From NCBI RefSeq assembly GCF_001617365.1, contig NZ_LVJR01000026.1:1-64000 (forward strand): a stretch of 64,000 nt of DNA, given 5' to 3'. The translations under genes were made by a program, and so were the position numbers. Positions 36,582 through 44,847 of this stretch are shown here, piece by piece (within the stretch, counting starts at the first letter, position 1; every line of letters begins with the position of its first letter). Source of the stretch: Rhodanobacter sp. FW104-R8 (GTDB lineage: Bacteria; Pseudomonadota; Gammaproteobacteria; Xanthomonadales; Rhodanobacteraceae). The notes beneath the pieces are model-generated. The model did not search any database and was not told where the DNA came from. It saw only the letters and a program-made list of their open reading frames with translations.

Positions 36582-36657
36582 TGGTGGGCCCACCAGGACT
36601 CGAACCTGGAACCAAGGGATTATGAGTCCCCTGCTTTAACCATTGAGCTATAGGCCC
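36582..36657 (-). tRNA. tRNA-Ile2 (anticodon CAU), copy 1
   Basis: A 76-base cloverleaf with encoded CCA: acceptor GGGCCTA/TGGGCCC, anticodon loop CTCATAA, T arm CCAGG-TTCGAGT-CCTGG. The CAU anticodon with this body matches the minor isoleucine tRNA whose C34 is converted to lysidine by TilS to read AUA, not initiator Met. Compared with copy 2 (57291-57366) it differs at three positions: 28 and 42 change together and keep the stem paired, while A22 leaves a C13-A22 mismatch in the D stem. Its 3' end faces the defence operon. Confidence 0.93.
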
Positions 36658-36723
36658 GCGAGCGTGGGAGTTTACCGTAGGGCGCGGCGCGCCCACGAGA
36701 TCGGACCTTCGCCGGAACGAAGA

Positions 36724-36743
36724 AGCCCCGCGTCGGCGGGGCT
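36724..36743 (-). terminator. terminator of the lipid operon
   Basis: An 8-bp stem AGCCCCGC/GCGGGGCT with loop GTCG, 27 bases beyond the lipocalin stop. On the minus strand it is followed by TCTTCGTT, a weak T-rich tail. It ends the eight-gene operon starting at 44181. Confidence 0.75.
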
Positions 36744-36770
36744 CCCTGGCGGGCGCGGCGGGTTGTTCGG

Positions 36771-37307
36771 TCATTGCCGGGCTTGCTGCGGCACCTTGCG
36801 GATCTTGTCCATGGGGTAGCCCAGCGCCTGCACCCGGGCCAGCAGCGCGTCGTAGTCGGCCTGCGGAATGGTCGGCGTGCGCGCCATCACCCAGGTGTAG
36901 TCGCGCGCGTCGCGGGCCACGATGACCTGGCTGTAGTCGTCCTTGAGGTAGGCCACGATGTACTGCGCCTTCAGCGGCCAGAACACCTGCACGCCCCACA
37001 CCGCATTGCCGCTGCCGGGCTTGACGATGCCGGTGGAGTGGATGTCCTTCTTCTCGCCGTCGAAGCTGCCTTCGCGGAAATGGAACGAAGTGGCGACGTC
37101 GCCATTGGGCTTGAGCGCGTAGACCTCCAGCGCGTCGTAGGCGTTTTTCTCGAAGCGGGTGGGGATGCTGGCGATCACGTACCAGTTGCCCATGAAGCGG
37201 GGCAGGTCGACGTGGGCCACCGGGGTGATCGGCGGCAGTTCGCTGGCGCAGGCGCTGGCGTTCAGCAGCACGGCGCAGGCCATCAGCAGGGTCTTCGAAA
37301 GTTTCAT
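36771..37307 (-). CDS. blc: Blc-like outer membrane lipocalin
   Basis: A 178-residue bacterial lipocalin. N-terminal signal with a weak lipobox ASAC (Cys20), then the lipocalin motif FMGNWYVIA (GxW) and the later block DYTWVMARTPTIP near the family's third conserved region. Blc binds lysophospholipids and fatty acids in the periplasm. It is the last gene of the ECF-controlled lipid operon, 35 bases after the second Cfa-like gene, consistent with salvage or carriage of modified or damaged lipids during membrane stress. Confidence 0.9.
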   Translation of the reverse strand: MKLSKTLLMACAVLLNASACASELPPITPVAHVDLPRFMGNWYVIASIPTRFEKNAYDALEVYALKPNGDVATSFHFREGSFDGEKKDIHSTGIVKPGSGNAVWGVQVFWPLKAQYIVAYLKDDYSQVIVARDARDYTWVMARTPTIPQADYDALLARVQALGYPMDKIRKVPQQARQ

Positions 37308-37342
37308 GGTCGCTCCGGGCGAAGGTGGTGAGGGGCGCGCAG

Positions 37343-38425
37343 TCACGGCCGCGCGAAGCGGTAGTGCGCCACCAGCCACTCCTGGCCGTCGGCGTAGCCG
37401 AACAGTTCGGCGCAGGACATCCAGAACATGCGCCAGCGCTGGAACCACAGCGGCGCCGCCTGCCGTCCATAGGCTTCGGCGAGTACGTTCATCACCTGCT
37501 CGCGGTGGGCATCCTGGTTGGCCAGCCAGTGGTTGGCGGTGCGCTGGTAGTGCGTGCCGTCGACGTGCCAGCGCTGTTCGAGGTGCAGCGCGGACTGGAA
37601 CCACAGCAAGGTGTCCGATGCCGGCATCAGCCCGCCGGTGAAGAAATGCCGGCCCATCCAGTTGTCGTCGCCCGCGGTCTCGAACGGGTACATCGCGGTC
37701 TTGTGCGCGAAGATGTGCACGAACAGCTTGCCGCCGGGCCGCAGCCAGCCGGCGATACGCTGCAGTAGGGTCTCGTAGTTGCGCATGTGCTCGAACATCT
37801 CGATCGACACGCAGCGGTCGAACTGGGCTGCTTCCAGTTCCAGCCGGTTCACGTCGCAGGTCGTCACGCGCACGTTGAACAGCCCGCGGCTGCGGCACTG
37901 TGCCTCGATGTATTCCCGCTGCTGGTTGGAATTGGAGACGGCCCTGATCCGCGCATTCGGATAGCGCTCGGCCATCCACAGGGTCAGCGAACCCCAGCCG
38001 CAACCCAGCTCCAGGATCCTCTGCCCATCGGCCAGTTCGGCGCGTTCGCTATATAGCGCCAGCATGGCCTCCTCGGCTTCGTCCAGCGACTCGTCGCCGC
38101 GCGGGTAGTGGCAGCCGGAATATTTCAGCCGCTTGCCCAGGCACAGCTCGAAGAACGCCGGCGGCAGTTCGTAGTGTTGCGCGTTGGCCTTGTCGGCATG
38201 GATCGCCACCGGGCTGTGCCGCAGCATCGCGATGCGTTCGGAGTAGCGTGCGGCCTGGGCGTCGAGGCCGCCGGCCTGCTCTTCGCGCAGGCGCTGCGCG
38301 CACAGCCGGCGGATGCCCCGGCGCAGCAGGGCATCGGGGATATGGCCACGTTCGGCCATGCCCAGCAGGCCCGGCGCCGGGCGCTCGCCCGGCAGTTCGG
38401 TGATGGCGGGGGCGGCGGTATTCAT
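37343..38425 (-). CDS. Cfa-like SAM-dependent methyltransferase (short CMAS type)
   Basis: A 360-residue methyltransferase of the cyclopropane-fatty-acid/mycolic-acid synthase superfamily. SAM motif ILELGCGWGSLTLWMA; substrate region AQHYELPPAFFELCLG; the active-site loop is KYSGCHYP (Cys105), one residue displaced from the YSC arrangement of E. coli Cfa. It lacks the N-terminal Cfa domain. RBS AGGAGG is present 8 bases upstream, so it is well translated despite the ATGA overlap with the preceding gene. The product (cyclopropane, methylated or furan-precursor chain) is open. Confidence 0.88.
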   Translation of the reverse strand: MNTAAPAITELPGERPAPGLLGMAERGHIPDALLRRGIRRLCAQRLREEQAGGLDAQAARYSERIAMLRHSPVAIHADKANAQHYELPPAFFELCLGKRLKYSGCHYPRGDESLDEAEEAMLALYSERAELADGQRILELGCGWGSLTLWMAERYPNARIRAVSNSNQQREYIEAQCRSRGLFNVRVTTCDVNRLELEAAQFDRCVSIEMFEHMRNYETLLQRIAGWLRPGGKLFVHIFAHKTAMYPFETAGDDNWMGRHFFTGGLMPASDTLLWFQSALHLEQRWHVDGTHYQRTANHWLANQDAHREQVMNVLAEAYGRQAAPLWFQRWRMFWMSCAELFGYADGQEWLVAHYRFARP

Positions 38426-39204
38426 CGGTCGTTCCTCCTGGGAAACCAGGGAATCAGCATCGGGGTGGTGCGCTGGTATTCGCGGTAGTCCTCGCCGCGA
38501 CTGCGCAAGGCCTGCGCCTCGGTGTACGGCACGCCGCTGATCCAGCGCAGGAACACGTACATCAGCAGCGGACCGGACCAGGCCAGCCAGGCGATCGGCG
38601 AACCGATGGCGAGGCCGACGTAGGCGAACCAGTGCAGCCACTCGAAGAAGTAGTTCGGGTGGCGCGACCAGCGCCACAGGCCCGCACGGCAGGTACGGCC
38701 CCGGTTGGCCGGGTCGCTGCGAAAGCGTGCCAGCTGCGCGTCGGCGATCGACTCGCCGATCACGCCGAGCAGCCAGATCGCCGCGGCGACGAGCAGCCAC
38801 AGGCCGGAAGCTTCCGGGTTGCGCGACACCGCCACGAACGGCAGCGCGAACAACACGACCAGCACGGCCTGGAACTGGAAGAAGGCGAAGAACCTCCACT
38901 GGCTGCCGTGCCAGTGCGCGCGCAGGTTCCGGTAGCGGCCGTCCTCCGGCTCGCCGCGCACCCGTCGCCACAAATGGACGGCCAGACGGCCGCCCCACAG
39001 GCCGCCGAGAACGGCCAGCAGCAGCCGCGTCCACGGCGCGCCGCTGCCGGTGATCGCCAGCAGCACGGCACTGCCGCCCACGCCGGCGGCCCACAGCGCG
39101 TCGACGATGCCCGCATTGGCGTGGGTGCGCTGCCAGCGCCAGCCCAGGCTCATCATGGCCGCCGCGAGCGTCCACACGATCAGCAGTTGCCAGCAGGCAT
39201 TCAT
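38422..39204 (-). CDS. DUF1295 integral membrane protein (steroid-reductase-like)
   Basis: A 260-residue polytopic protein of the DUF1295 family, related to ICMT and 3-oxo-5-alpha-steroid 4-dehydrogenases. The C-terminal signature WRWSRHPNYFFEWLHWF with GEDYREYQRTTP is diagnostic for the family and for NADPH/lipid-binding membrane reductases. Presumably reduces or modifies an unsaturated lipid within the membrane. ATGA overlaps on both sides put it in the middle of the coupled lipid operon. Confidence 0.88.
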   Translation of the reverse strand: MNACWQLLIVWTLAAAMMSLGWRWQRTHANAGIVDALWAAGVGGSAVLLAITGSGAPWTRLLLAVLGGLWGGRLAVHLWRRVRGEPEDGRYRNLRAHWHGSQWRFFAFFQFQAVLVVLFALPFVAVSRNPEASGLWLLVAAAIWLLGVIGESIADAQLARFRSDPANRGRTCRAGLWRWSRHPNYFFEWLHWFAYVGLAIGSPIAWLAWSGPLLMYVFLRWISGVPYTEAQALRSRGEDYREYQRTTPMLIPWFPRRNDR

Positions 39205-39761
39205 GCGGCCTGTCCTCGTGCCGGCCGGGACGAAGCGGTCGTGCGCGACGACGTCGAGACGCGCCTCGCCAGCCAGGCCAGCGCGGGGGTCGCCAGCGCC
39301 CAGCCGGCGGCAAGCACCAGCAGGCCGCGCCAGGCCGGCTCGGCGAAGCTCACCACCTGCCAGCCGCGCGCGGCGCCCAGATAGGCCAGCGGGCCGCCGG
39401 CCAGTCCCAGCAGCGCCGCCAGCCACAAGTGATTCTGCAGGTGGCGCAGCGACTGGCTGAAGGTCAGCGCGAAGGTGATCCACAGCGCCAGGATCCACGC
39501 CGGGGCCAGTCGCGGATTCGGCCAGCCGCTGGCATAGCTGACCAAGCCATAGCGGATCATCCCGCCGTCGAGCAGGACACCGAGCACCGTTGCGGCCGCG
39601 ATCAGGCTGAGATCGACGCGGATATTCCGCGCCAGGGCCAACTGGGCCACTGCGTAGACCAGCATGCCGAGCACGCCCGGCCAGGCCATGCCGTGGCCGG
39701 CACCGATCACCGCGGCAAACCACACTGCCTGGTAGCCGATCAGGCTGGGCCAGAAGCTCAT
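39201..39761 (-). CDS. DUF2878 integral membrane protein
   Basis: A 186-residue protein with about five membrane helices (QAVWFAAVIGAGHGMAWPG; LGVLLDGGMIRYGLVSY), matching DUF2878. The family has no assigned biochemistry, but it is repeatedly found with Cfa-like, DUF1295 and DUF1365 genes. ATGA overlaps link it to the genes before and after. Confidence 0.8.
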   Translation of the reverse strand: MSFWPSLIGYQAVWFAAVIGAGHGMAWPGVLGMLVYAVAQLALARNIRVDLSLIAAATVLGVLLDGGMIRYGLVSYASGWPNPRLAPAWILALWITFALTFSQSLRHLQNHLWLAALLGLAGGPLAYLGAARGWQVVSFAEPAWRGLLVLAAGWALATPALAWLARRVSTSSRTTASSRPARGQAA

Positions 39762-41053
39762 GCCGGCATCTCCACGCCAGCGGCCAGCCCGGGCAGCACG
39801 GCGGCGCGGCGATGGCCGGGCTTGGCCAGCAGCAGCTGCGCCACGCCGATCGAGCGCTCGCGGAAGCCACCTTCGCAATACGCCAGGTAGAACTCCCACA
39901 TCCGGATGAAGCGCTCGTCGAAGCCCAGCGCACGTACCTGCGGCAGCTTCGCCATGAAGCGTTCGCGCCAGGCTTTCAGGGTCAGCGCGTAGGAGCTGCC
40001 GAAGTCGTCCAGCCGGGTCAGCGCCAGGTCGCTGGCGCGGGTCTTCGCCGCCAGCAGCGCGTTGATCGACGGGATGAAGCTGCCGGGAAACACGTGGCGC
40101 TTGATGAAGTCGACCGATTTCACGGCCTGCGCGTAGCGGTGATCCTCGATGGTGATCGCCTGCAGCAGGGCCAGGCCATCCGGTTTCAGCAGGCGGCCGA
40201 GCTTTTCGAAATAGACGTCCAGGTAGGCCGCGCCGATCGCCTCGACCATCTCGATCGAGACCAGCTTGTCGTAGTGGCCGTCGAGGTCGCGGTAGTCCCG
40301 CAGCAGCAGGGTGACGCGATCACCCAGGCCCGCAGCCGCGACGCGGGCGCTGGCCAGCGCATGTTGCTCGCGCGAGATGGTGGTGGTGGTGACATGGCAA
40401 CCGTAATGCGTGGCCGCGTACAGCGCGAAGCCGCCCCAGCCGGTGCCGATCTCGATCACCCGGTCGGTCGGCTTCAGGTCCAGCTTGCGGCAGATCCGCT
40501 CCAGCTTGCGCGCCGAAGCGGTCTCCAGCGTGTCGGCCGGATCGGTCCAGAGCGCGGACGAATACATCAGGTCGCTCGACAGGAACAGGCCGAAGAAGTC
40601 GTTGCCGAGGTCGTAGTGCGCCGCGATGTTGCGCCGGCTGCCGTCGCGGGTGTTCCGGCGCAGCGTGTGCCAGGCGCGCATCGCCATGCCGCCGAGGCGG
40701 GCCAGCCCGCTTTCCATCCCGTCGAGCAGGTCGCGGTTGCGCAGCAGCAGCTGGATCAGCCCCACCGGATCGTCGCAGCGCCAGTGGCCGTCCATGTACG
40801 ACTCGCCGGCGCCGACGCTGCCGTTGCGCGTCACCGCGCGGTAGAACTCGGGGTCCAGCACCCGCAGCTGGATCGAAAGATCCGGATGCGCACCGGCCGG
40901 GTCGCCCAGCTCGACCGTGCCGCAGGCGTCCATGAGCAGCAGCCGGCCGTGCCGCAGGCCGCGCAGCCGGCGGAGCAGTTGCTGGCGCAGGAAGCGGTCG
41001 ATGGCGCCGAAGGGCGCGTTTTCACCTGCAAGGGTGGTGGCGATGTCGTTCAT
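39758..41053 (-). CDS. Cfa-family methyltransferase with Ser in place of the active-site Cys
   Basis: A 431-residue full-length Cfa-type enzyme: N-terminal lipid-binding domain, then the catalytic domain with HYDLGNDFF (146-154) and SAM motif VIEIGTGWGGFAL. In E. coli Cfa the loop reads YSCAYW with Cys139; here it is YSSALW, so Ser166 replaces the cysteine. This pattern argues against assuming ordinary cyclopropane synthesis and fits methylases such as Rhodobacter UfaM, which methylate unsaturated phospholipid chains as the first step to furan fatty acids (inference). The start at 41053 is preferred over 41077 for length. Confidence 0.88.
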   Translation of the reverse strand: MNDIATTLAGENAPFGAIDRFLRQQLLRRLRGLRHGRLLLMDACGTVELGDPAGAHPDLSIQLRVLDPEFYRAVTRNGSVGAGESYMDGHWRCDDPVGLIQLLLRNRDLLDGMESGLARLGGMAMRAWHTLRRNTRDGSRRNIAAHYDLGNDFFGLFLSSDLMYSSALWTDPADTLETASARKLERICRKLDLKPTDRVIEIGTGWGGFALYAATHYGCHVTTTTISREQHALASARVAAAGLGDRVTLLLRDYRDLDGHYDKLVSIEMVEAIGAAYLDVYFEKLGRLLKPDGLALLQAITIEDHRYAQAVKSVDFIKRHVFPGSFIPSINALLAAKTRASDLALTRLDDFGSSYALTLKAWRERFMAKLPQVRALGFDERFIRMWEFYLAYCEGGFRERSIGVAQLLLAKPGHRRAAVLPGLAAGVEMPA

Positions 41054-41073
41054 GTCGGGTCTCGGGGATGTCT

Positions 41074-41874
41074 TCACTCGGAATCACGGGAATGCAGCGA
41101 AGGGTGGTCGTGCACCGGGTTGCGCTTCAGCCACAGCCGCAGCGCCTGCCAGTGGATGGCGCCGACCACCTGCGCGGTCATCAACGGGTAACGCCACAGC
41201 ACGCGCGCCAGCGACGCGCCGCCGAGCGGCCGGCGCGTGAGGTTCAGCGTGGCGTCGAACGTGCGTGCACCGTCGCGCAGCACGTTCATGTGCACGCGCA
41301 GGTCGTCGCCGGGCACGGTGAAGCGCCAGTCGTAGGCGCAGTCCATCGGCATGAACGGCGAGACATGGAAGGTCTTGGCGAATGTCCAGTGCAGCGCGCG
41401 ACCGTGGATGCGCGCGTGCTCGATCGGCAGCACGTAGGCGTGGCGCTCCTTCCATGGCGTGTTGGTGACCTCGGCCAGCACCGCCACCAGGGTTTCGCCG
41501 TCCAGGGCGTAGCAGTAGTAGAAGCTGACCGGGTTGAACACCAGGCCGAAGTAGCGCAGGTGGGTGAGCAGGCGCACCGGCCCGGCCGGGCGCTGGCCGG
41601 TGGCCTGCTCGACGCGGCGGCGCACCGCTTCGGCCAGCGGCACGCCGGCGGGGCCGAGATAGTCGCTGCGGCGGAACTGCGCCACGTTGCCGTGCGCGGT
41701 CGACCACAGCCAGCGCCGGGCGAACACCTGCTCGACCTCGTCCAGATCCAGATACAGCTGGGCCATGCGATAGGCGAACGCGTGCGGGTGCGGCGCGTGG
41801 CGGCGATGGCGCACCACGCCTTCATACACCGCGCTGCGCGGCTGCCACTTCGTGCTGGCGGTTTGCGCCGTCAC
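41074..41874 (-). CDS. DUF1365 protein
   Basis: A 266-residue soluble or peripheral protein of DUF1365 (COG3496). Signature features: YEGVVRHRRHAPHPHAFAYR at the N-terminus and HLRYFGLVFNPVSFYYCY in the middle, KTFHVSPFMPMDCAYDWRF later. Start is GTG at 41874 overlapping the FAD oxidoreductase stop (GTGA). DUF1365 genes almost always lie next to such an oxidoreductase and a Cfa-like gene, and are in the RpoE-ChrR regulon of Rhodobacter. No enzymatic role is established. Confidence 0.9.
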   Translation of the reverse strand: MTAQTASTKWQPRSAVYEGVVRHRRHAPHPHAFAYRMAQLYLDLDEVEQVFARRWLWSTAHGNVAQFRRSDYLGPAGVPLAEAVRRRVEQATGQRPAGPVRLLTHLRYFGLVFNPVSFYYCYALDGETLVAVLAEVTNTPWKERHAYVLPIEHARIHGRALHWTFAKTFHVSPFMPMDCAYDWRFTVPGDDLRVHMNVLRDGARTFDATLNLTRRPLGGASLARVLWRYPLMTAQVVGAIHWQALRLWLKRNPVHDHPSLHSRDSE

Positions 41875-43169
41875 GCCACCAGCTCCGCTTCGCGCGCCAT
41901 CGTTGCCGGCATCGGCCCGGTGCGCAGCGGCCAGTGCACGCCAAGCGCGGCGGCGACTTCCACCGCGCTGCGCATGCCGTCCTCGTGGAAGCCCCAGCCC
42001 CACCAGGCGCCGGCGAACCAGGTGCGGCGAGCGCCCTGGATTTCCGCCTTGCGCGCCTGCGCCTGTACCGATGCGCGGGTGTAGACCGGGTGGTGGTAGC
42101 GCATGCACGCCAGCACCTTGTCCGGGTCGATCGCCGCTGTGCGGTTGAGCGTGACCACGAACGGTTCGGGCGAATCGATGCCCTGCAGCAGGTTCATGCA
42201 GTAGCTGACCGTGCAGGCAGCGTCGGCATCGCGTGGCAGCCAGGCGTTCCACGCCGCCCACGCCTTGCGCCGGCGCGGCAGCACGCTGGCGTCGGTATGC
42301 AGCACGGTGTCGTTGGCCTGCCAGGCGATCGCGCCGAGGATCGATTGCTCGCGCTCGCTCGCATCGGCGAGCAGGGCCAGCGACTGGTCGCTGTGGCAGG
42401 CCAGCACGATCTGCTCGAAACGCTCGGTGCCGGCGGCGCTGTCCACCTCCACCCCGTCGTGCTGCCGCCGGATGGAGAACACCGGGCAGTTCAGCCGCTC
42501 GCGCACCGGCCAGTGCGCGCGCAGCGCCGCCACGTAGGTCGACGAGCCGTCCTTCACCACGCGCCACTGCGGACGGTCGCTGAGCTGCAGCATCTGGTGG
42601 TTGGCCATGAACTGCACCAGGTAGCGCGCCGGAAACTGCAGGATCTGCGTGGGCGGCGACGACCACAGCGCCGACGCCATCGGGACCAGGTGCTCGTCGC
42701 GGAACGCCGCGCCGTAGCGGTGCTGATCCAGGTAGGCGCCCAGCGTGGTCGCGTCATCACGCTGCGACAGCAGCGCCGGGGCCTCGCGATAGAAGCGGGC
42801 CAGGTCGCGCACCATGCCCAGGAAGCGCGGCGACAGCAGGTTGCGGCGCTGGCAGAACAACGTGTCCAGCGTGGCCGCGTTGTACTCCAGCCCGCTCGCC
42901 TCGCTGTGCACCGAGAAGCTCATCGTGGTCGGCTGCGAGGCCACGCCGAGCTGCGCGAACATCTGCGTCAGCAGCGGGTAGTGCGCCGGGTTGTGCACGA
43001 TGAAGCCGCTGTCGATGCGGTAGCGCCGGCCGGCCTGCTCCACCGCGTGGGTGTGGGTGTGCCCGCCGAAATAGCTGTTCGCCTCGAACAGGGTGACCTC
43101 GTGCTGGCGCGACAGCAGCCACGCCGAGGCCAGCCCCGCGATGCCCGATCCGACCACGGCGATGCGCAT
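41871..43169 (-). CDS. FAD-dependent oxidoreductase (amine oxidase/COG2907)
   Basis: A 432-residue flavoprotein: dinucleotide-binding GSGIAGLASAWLLS with GxGxxG at residues 7-12, an FAD motif FEANSYFGGHTHTH, and a C-terminal GARRTWFAGAWWGWGFHEDG segment. COG2907-type members act on lipids rather than amines; they are commonly paired with DUF1365 and Cfa genes. It may desaturate or oxidise a methylated acyl chain. Four bases after the desaturase stop. Confidence 0.9.
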   Translation of the reverse strand: MRIAVVGSGIAGLASAWLLSRQHEVTLFEANSYFGGHTHTHAVEQAGRRYRIDSGFIVHNPAHYPLLTQMFAQLGVASQPTTMSFSVHSEASGLEYNAATLDTLFCQRRNLLSPRFLGMVRDLARFYREAPALLSQRDDATTLGAYLDQHRYGAAFRDEHLVPMASALWSSPPTQILQFPARYLVQFMANHQMLQLSDRPQWRVVKDGSSTYVAALRAHWPVRERLNCPVFSIRRQHDGVEVDSAAGTERFEQIVLACHSDQSLALLADASEREQSILGAIAWQANDTVLHTDASVLPRRRKAWAAWNAWLPRDADAACTVSYCMNLLQGIDSPEPFVVTLNRTAAIDPDKVLACMRYHHPVYTRASVQAQARKAEIQGARRTWFAGAWWGWGFHEDGMRSAVEVAAALGVHWPLRTGPMPATMAREAELVA

Positions 43170-43173
43170 GGCT

Positions 43174-44181
43174 TCAGTACCTCGCCCTGGCCAGCACCCA
43201 GGCCGGCACCGGCTTCAGGCCGCGCACCAGGCCAAGCGCCGCCATCAGCTTGAGCCCGTACCAGGTCAGGTCCACTTCCCACCAGCGGAAGCCCTGGCGG
43301 CTGGAGCCGGGAAAGAAATGATGGTTGTTGTGCCAGCCTTCGCCGAAGGTGAGCAGGGCCAGCCACAGGTTGTTGCGGCTGTCGTCCTTCGTCTCGAAGC
43401 GGCGCCTGCCGAGGCGGTGCGCCAGCGAGTTGATCGTTACGGTGGCGTGGAACAGCACGATGGTCGAGACGAAGAAGCCCCACACCAGCATCTGTCCGCC
43501 GCTGGTGCCAAGCTGCGGCGCGATATCCTGCAGCAGTACGCCCAGGCCATACAGCGCCAGTGCCAGCAGCACCGGCACTGCAATGTCATAGCGATCCAGC
43601 CAGCGCAGTTCCGGATACCCGGCCAGATCCGGTACCCGCGACAGGTCGGTGCGGAAGTTGCGCGGCGTGAGGAACCAGCCGACGTGGCTCCACAGGAAAC
43701 CGTGCACGCCCGGCGAATGCGGGTCGTTCGCGGTGTCGGCGTGGCGGTGGTGCTGGCGGTGGTGCGCGGCCCACCACAGCGGCCCGCGCTGCACGCAGGA
43801 GGCACCGATCGTGGCGAACACGAACTGCACCGTGCGCGAAGTCTGGAAGCTGCGATGCGAGAAATAGCGGTGGTAAAACCCGGTCAGCGCGAACATGCGC
43901 AGCGCATACAGCGCCGCCGCCACGAGCAGCGCAATCGGCGACACGCCCACCCAGGCCACGCCGAGGCAGGCCAGGTGCATCGCCACGAACGGCACGGCAC
44001 GCAGCCAGTCGATGCGGTCCTCGCGCGCCTCGTCCACCTCCACCACCGCGCTGGTATCGAACCAGCGGCGCAGCGTGCGCAGCAGCCAGGCGGGCTTCGG
44101 GCTGGCCTGATGTGTCGCGCCGCCGGTCGAGGCTTCGACTCGGCGGGGCAGCGCAATCCGGGGCGGTCGGGGAGTGGCCAT
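43174..44181 (-). CDS. acyl-lipid/acyl-CoA desaturase (delta-9 type)
   Basis: A 335-residue membrane di-iron desaturase. The three histidine boxes are intact: HRYFSH (104-109), HHRQHHRH (140-147), and HNNHH (284-288). It inserts a cis double bond in saturated acyl chains using O2. First gene of the eight-gene lipid operon, 30 bases after a promoter matching that of the ECF sigma gene, so it should be induced together with it. Supplies the unsaturated chains that the Cfa-like enzymes downstream would modify. Confidence 0.93.
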   Translation of the reverse strand: MATPRPPRIALPRRVEASTGGATHQASPKPAWLLRTLRRWFDTSAVVEVDEAREDRIDWLRAVPFVAMHLACLGVAWVGVSPIALLVAAALYALRMFALTGFYHRYFSHRSFQTSRTVQFVFATIGASCVQRGPLWWAAHHRQHHRHADTANDPHSPGVHGFLWSHVGWFLTPRNFRTDLSRVPDLAGYPELRWLDRYDIAVPVLLALALYGLGVLLQDIAPQLGTSGGQMLVWGFFVSTIVLFHATVTINSLAHRLGRRRFETKDDSRNNLWLALLTFGEGWHNNHHFFPGSSRQGFRWWEVDLTWYGLKLMAALGLVRGLKPVPAWVLARARY

Positions 44182-44210
44182 GAAAGGTGCCTGTCAGCGG
44201 TATCAATGAC

Positions 44211-44239
44211 AGATACGGCGGAAGCCGCGTAGCGGATGC
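44211..44239 (-). promoter_or_regulatory. ECF sigma promoter of the lipid operon
   Basis: Read on the minus strand: -35 GCATCCG (44239-44233), 15-base spacer, -10 CGTATCT (44217-44211). Same sequence and spacing as the sites before the sigma factor gene and tspO. 29 bases separate it from the desaturase ATG. Confidence 0.85.
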
Positions 44240-44296
44240 ATGGGCGGTGAAGCGGACGCACTTCACGCCGCTTCGCCACGGCCTGTGTGAAGAAGC

Positions 44297-44325
44297 GGAT
44301 CCGGAAGACCGCGCAACTCGTATGT
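44297..44325 (+). promoter_or_regulatory. ECF sigma promoter of tspO
   Basis: -35 GGATCCG (44297-44303), 15-base spacer, -10 CGTATGT (44319-44325), 24 bases before the tspO ATG. Divergent from the lipid-operon promoter, with their -35 boxes 57 bases apart. Confidence 0.8.
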
Positions 44326-44349
44326 GATGACACACGCCGGGAGAGACGC

Positions 44350-44838
44350 ATGTCGGGCATGAAACAGATCGTTGGAGTGATCGGCTGGCTGTTGCTCAGC
44401 TTCGCCGCCGCCGCGACCGGTGCGATGGCCTCGGTGCAGGCCGCCACTTTCTACCGGCGATTGGCGCAGCCATCGTGGGCGCCGCCCGCGTCGGTGTTCG
44501 GCCCGGTGTGGTCGGTGCTGTACGTGCTGATGGGCATGGCCGCCTGGCTGGTCTGGCGCAACGGCGGTTGGCGCCGGCAGCATGGCGTGCTCGCGCTGTT
44601 CGTGATCCAGCTGATGGCCAATGCGCTGTGGAGCTGGCTGTTCTTCGGCTGGCACCGCGGTGCGCTGGCCTTCGCCGACATCGTGCTGCTGTGGCTGCTG
44701 ATCGTCGCCACCGCGATCGGCTTCTGGCGCGTGCGGCCACTGGCTGGCGCGCTGCTTCTGCCGTACCTGGGCTGGGTCGGCTTCGCCATGGCGCTGAACT
44801 ACGCGGTGTGGCATCTCAACCCGTCGACGCTGGGCTGA
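44350..44838 (+). CDS. tspO: TspO/MBR-family translocator protein
   Basis: A 162-residue five-helix membrane protein with the TspO signatures YRRLAQPSWAPPASVFGPVW and ANALWSWLFFGWHRGALAFA, and the final NYAVWHLN. TspO binds porphyrins and can promote their photo-oxidative breakdown, which suits a singlet-oxygen response. The ATG at 44350 has RBS GGGAGAGA just upstream; the extended reading from 44287 would run through the promoter and is rejected. It converges on the photolyase gene with only 9 bases between. Confidence 0.93.
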   Translation: MSGMKQIVGVIGWLLLSFAAAATGAMASVQAATFYRRLAQPSWAPPASVFGPVWSVLYVLMGMAAWLVWRNGGWRRQHGVLALFVIQLMANALWSWLFFGWHRGALAFADIVLLWLLIVATAIGFWRVRPLAGALLLPYLGWVGFAMALNYAVWHLNPSTLG

Positions 44839-44847
44839 TACTGCTGC

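Noticed and set aside
25207-36657. Genomic island integrated at tRNA copy 1 with attachment-site duplication
   Set aside because: Searched 25207-25447 by eye for the tRNA 3' end; only an 8-base match (CCCACCAG near 25391) is present, and there is no integrase. An integrative element is not supported.
36582-36657. Initiator or elongator tRNA-Met
   Set aside because: The CAU anticodon alone would allow it, but the body and D/T arms match the lysidine-modified tRNA-Ile2 type and it lacks the three G-C pairs of the initiator anticodon stem.
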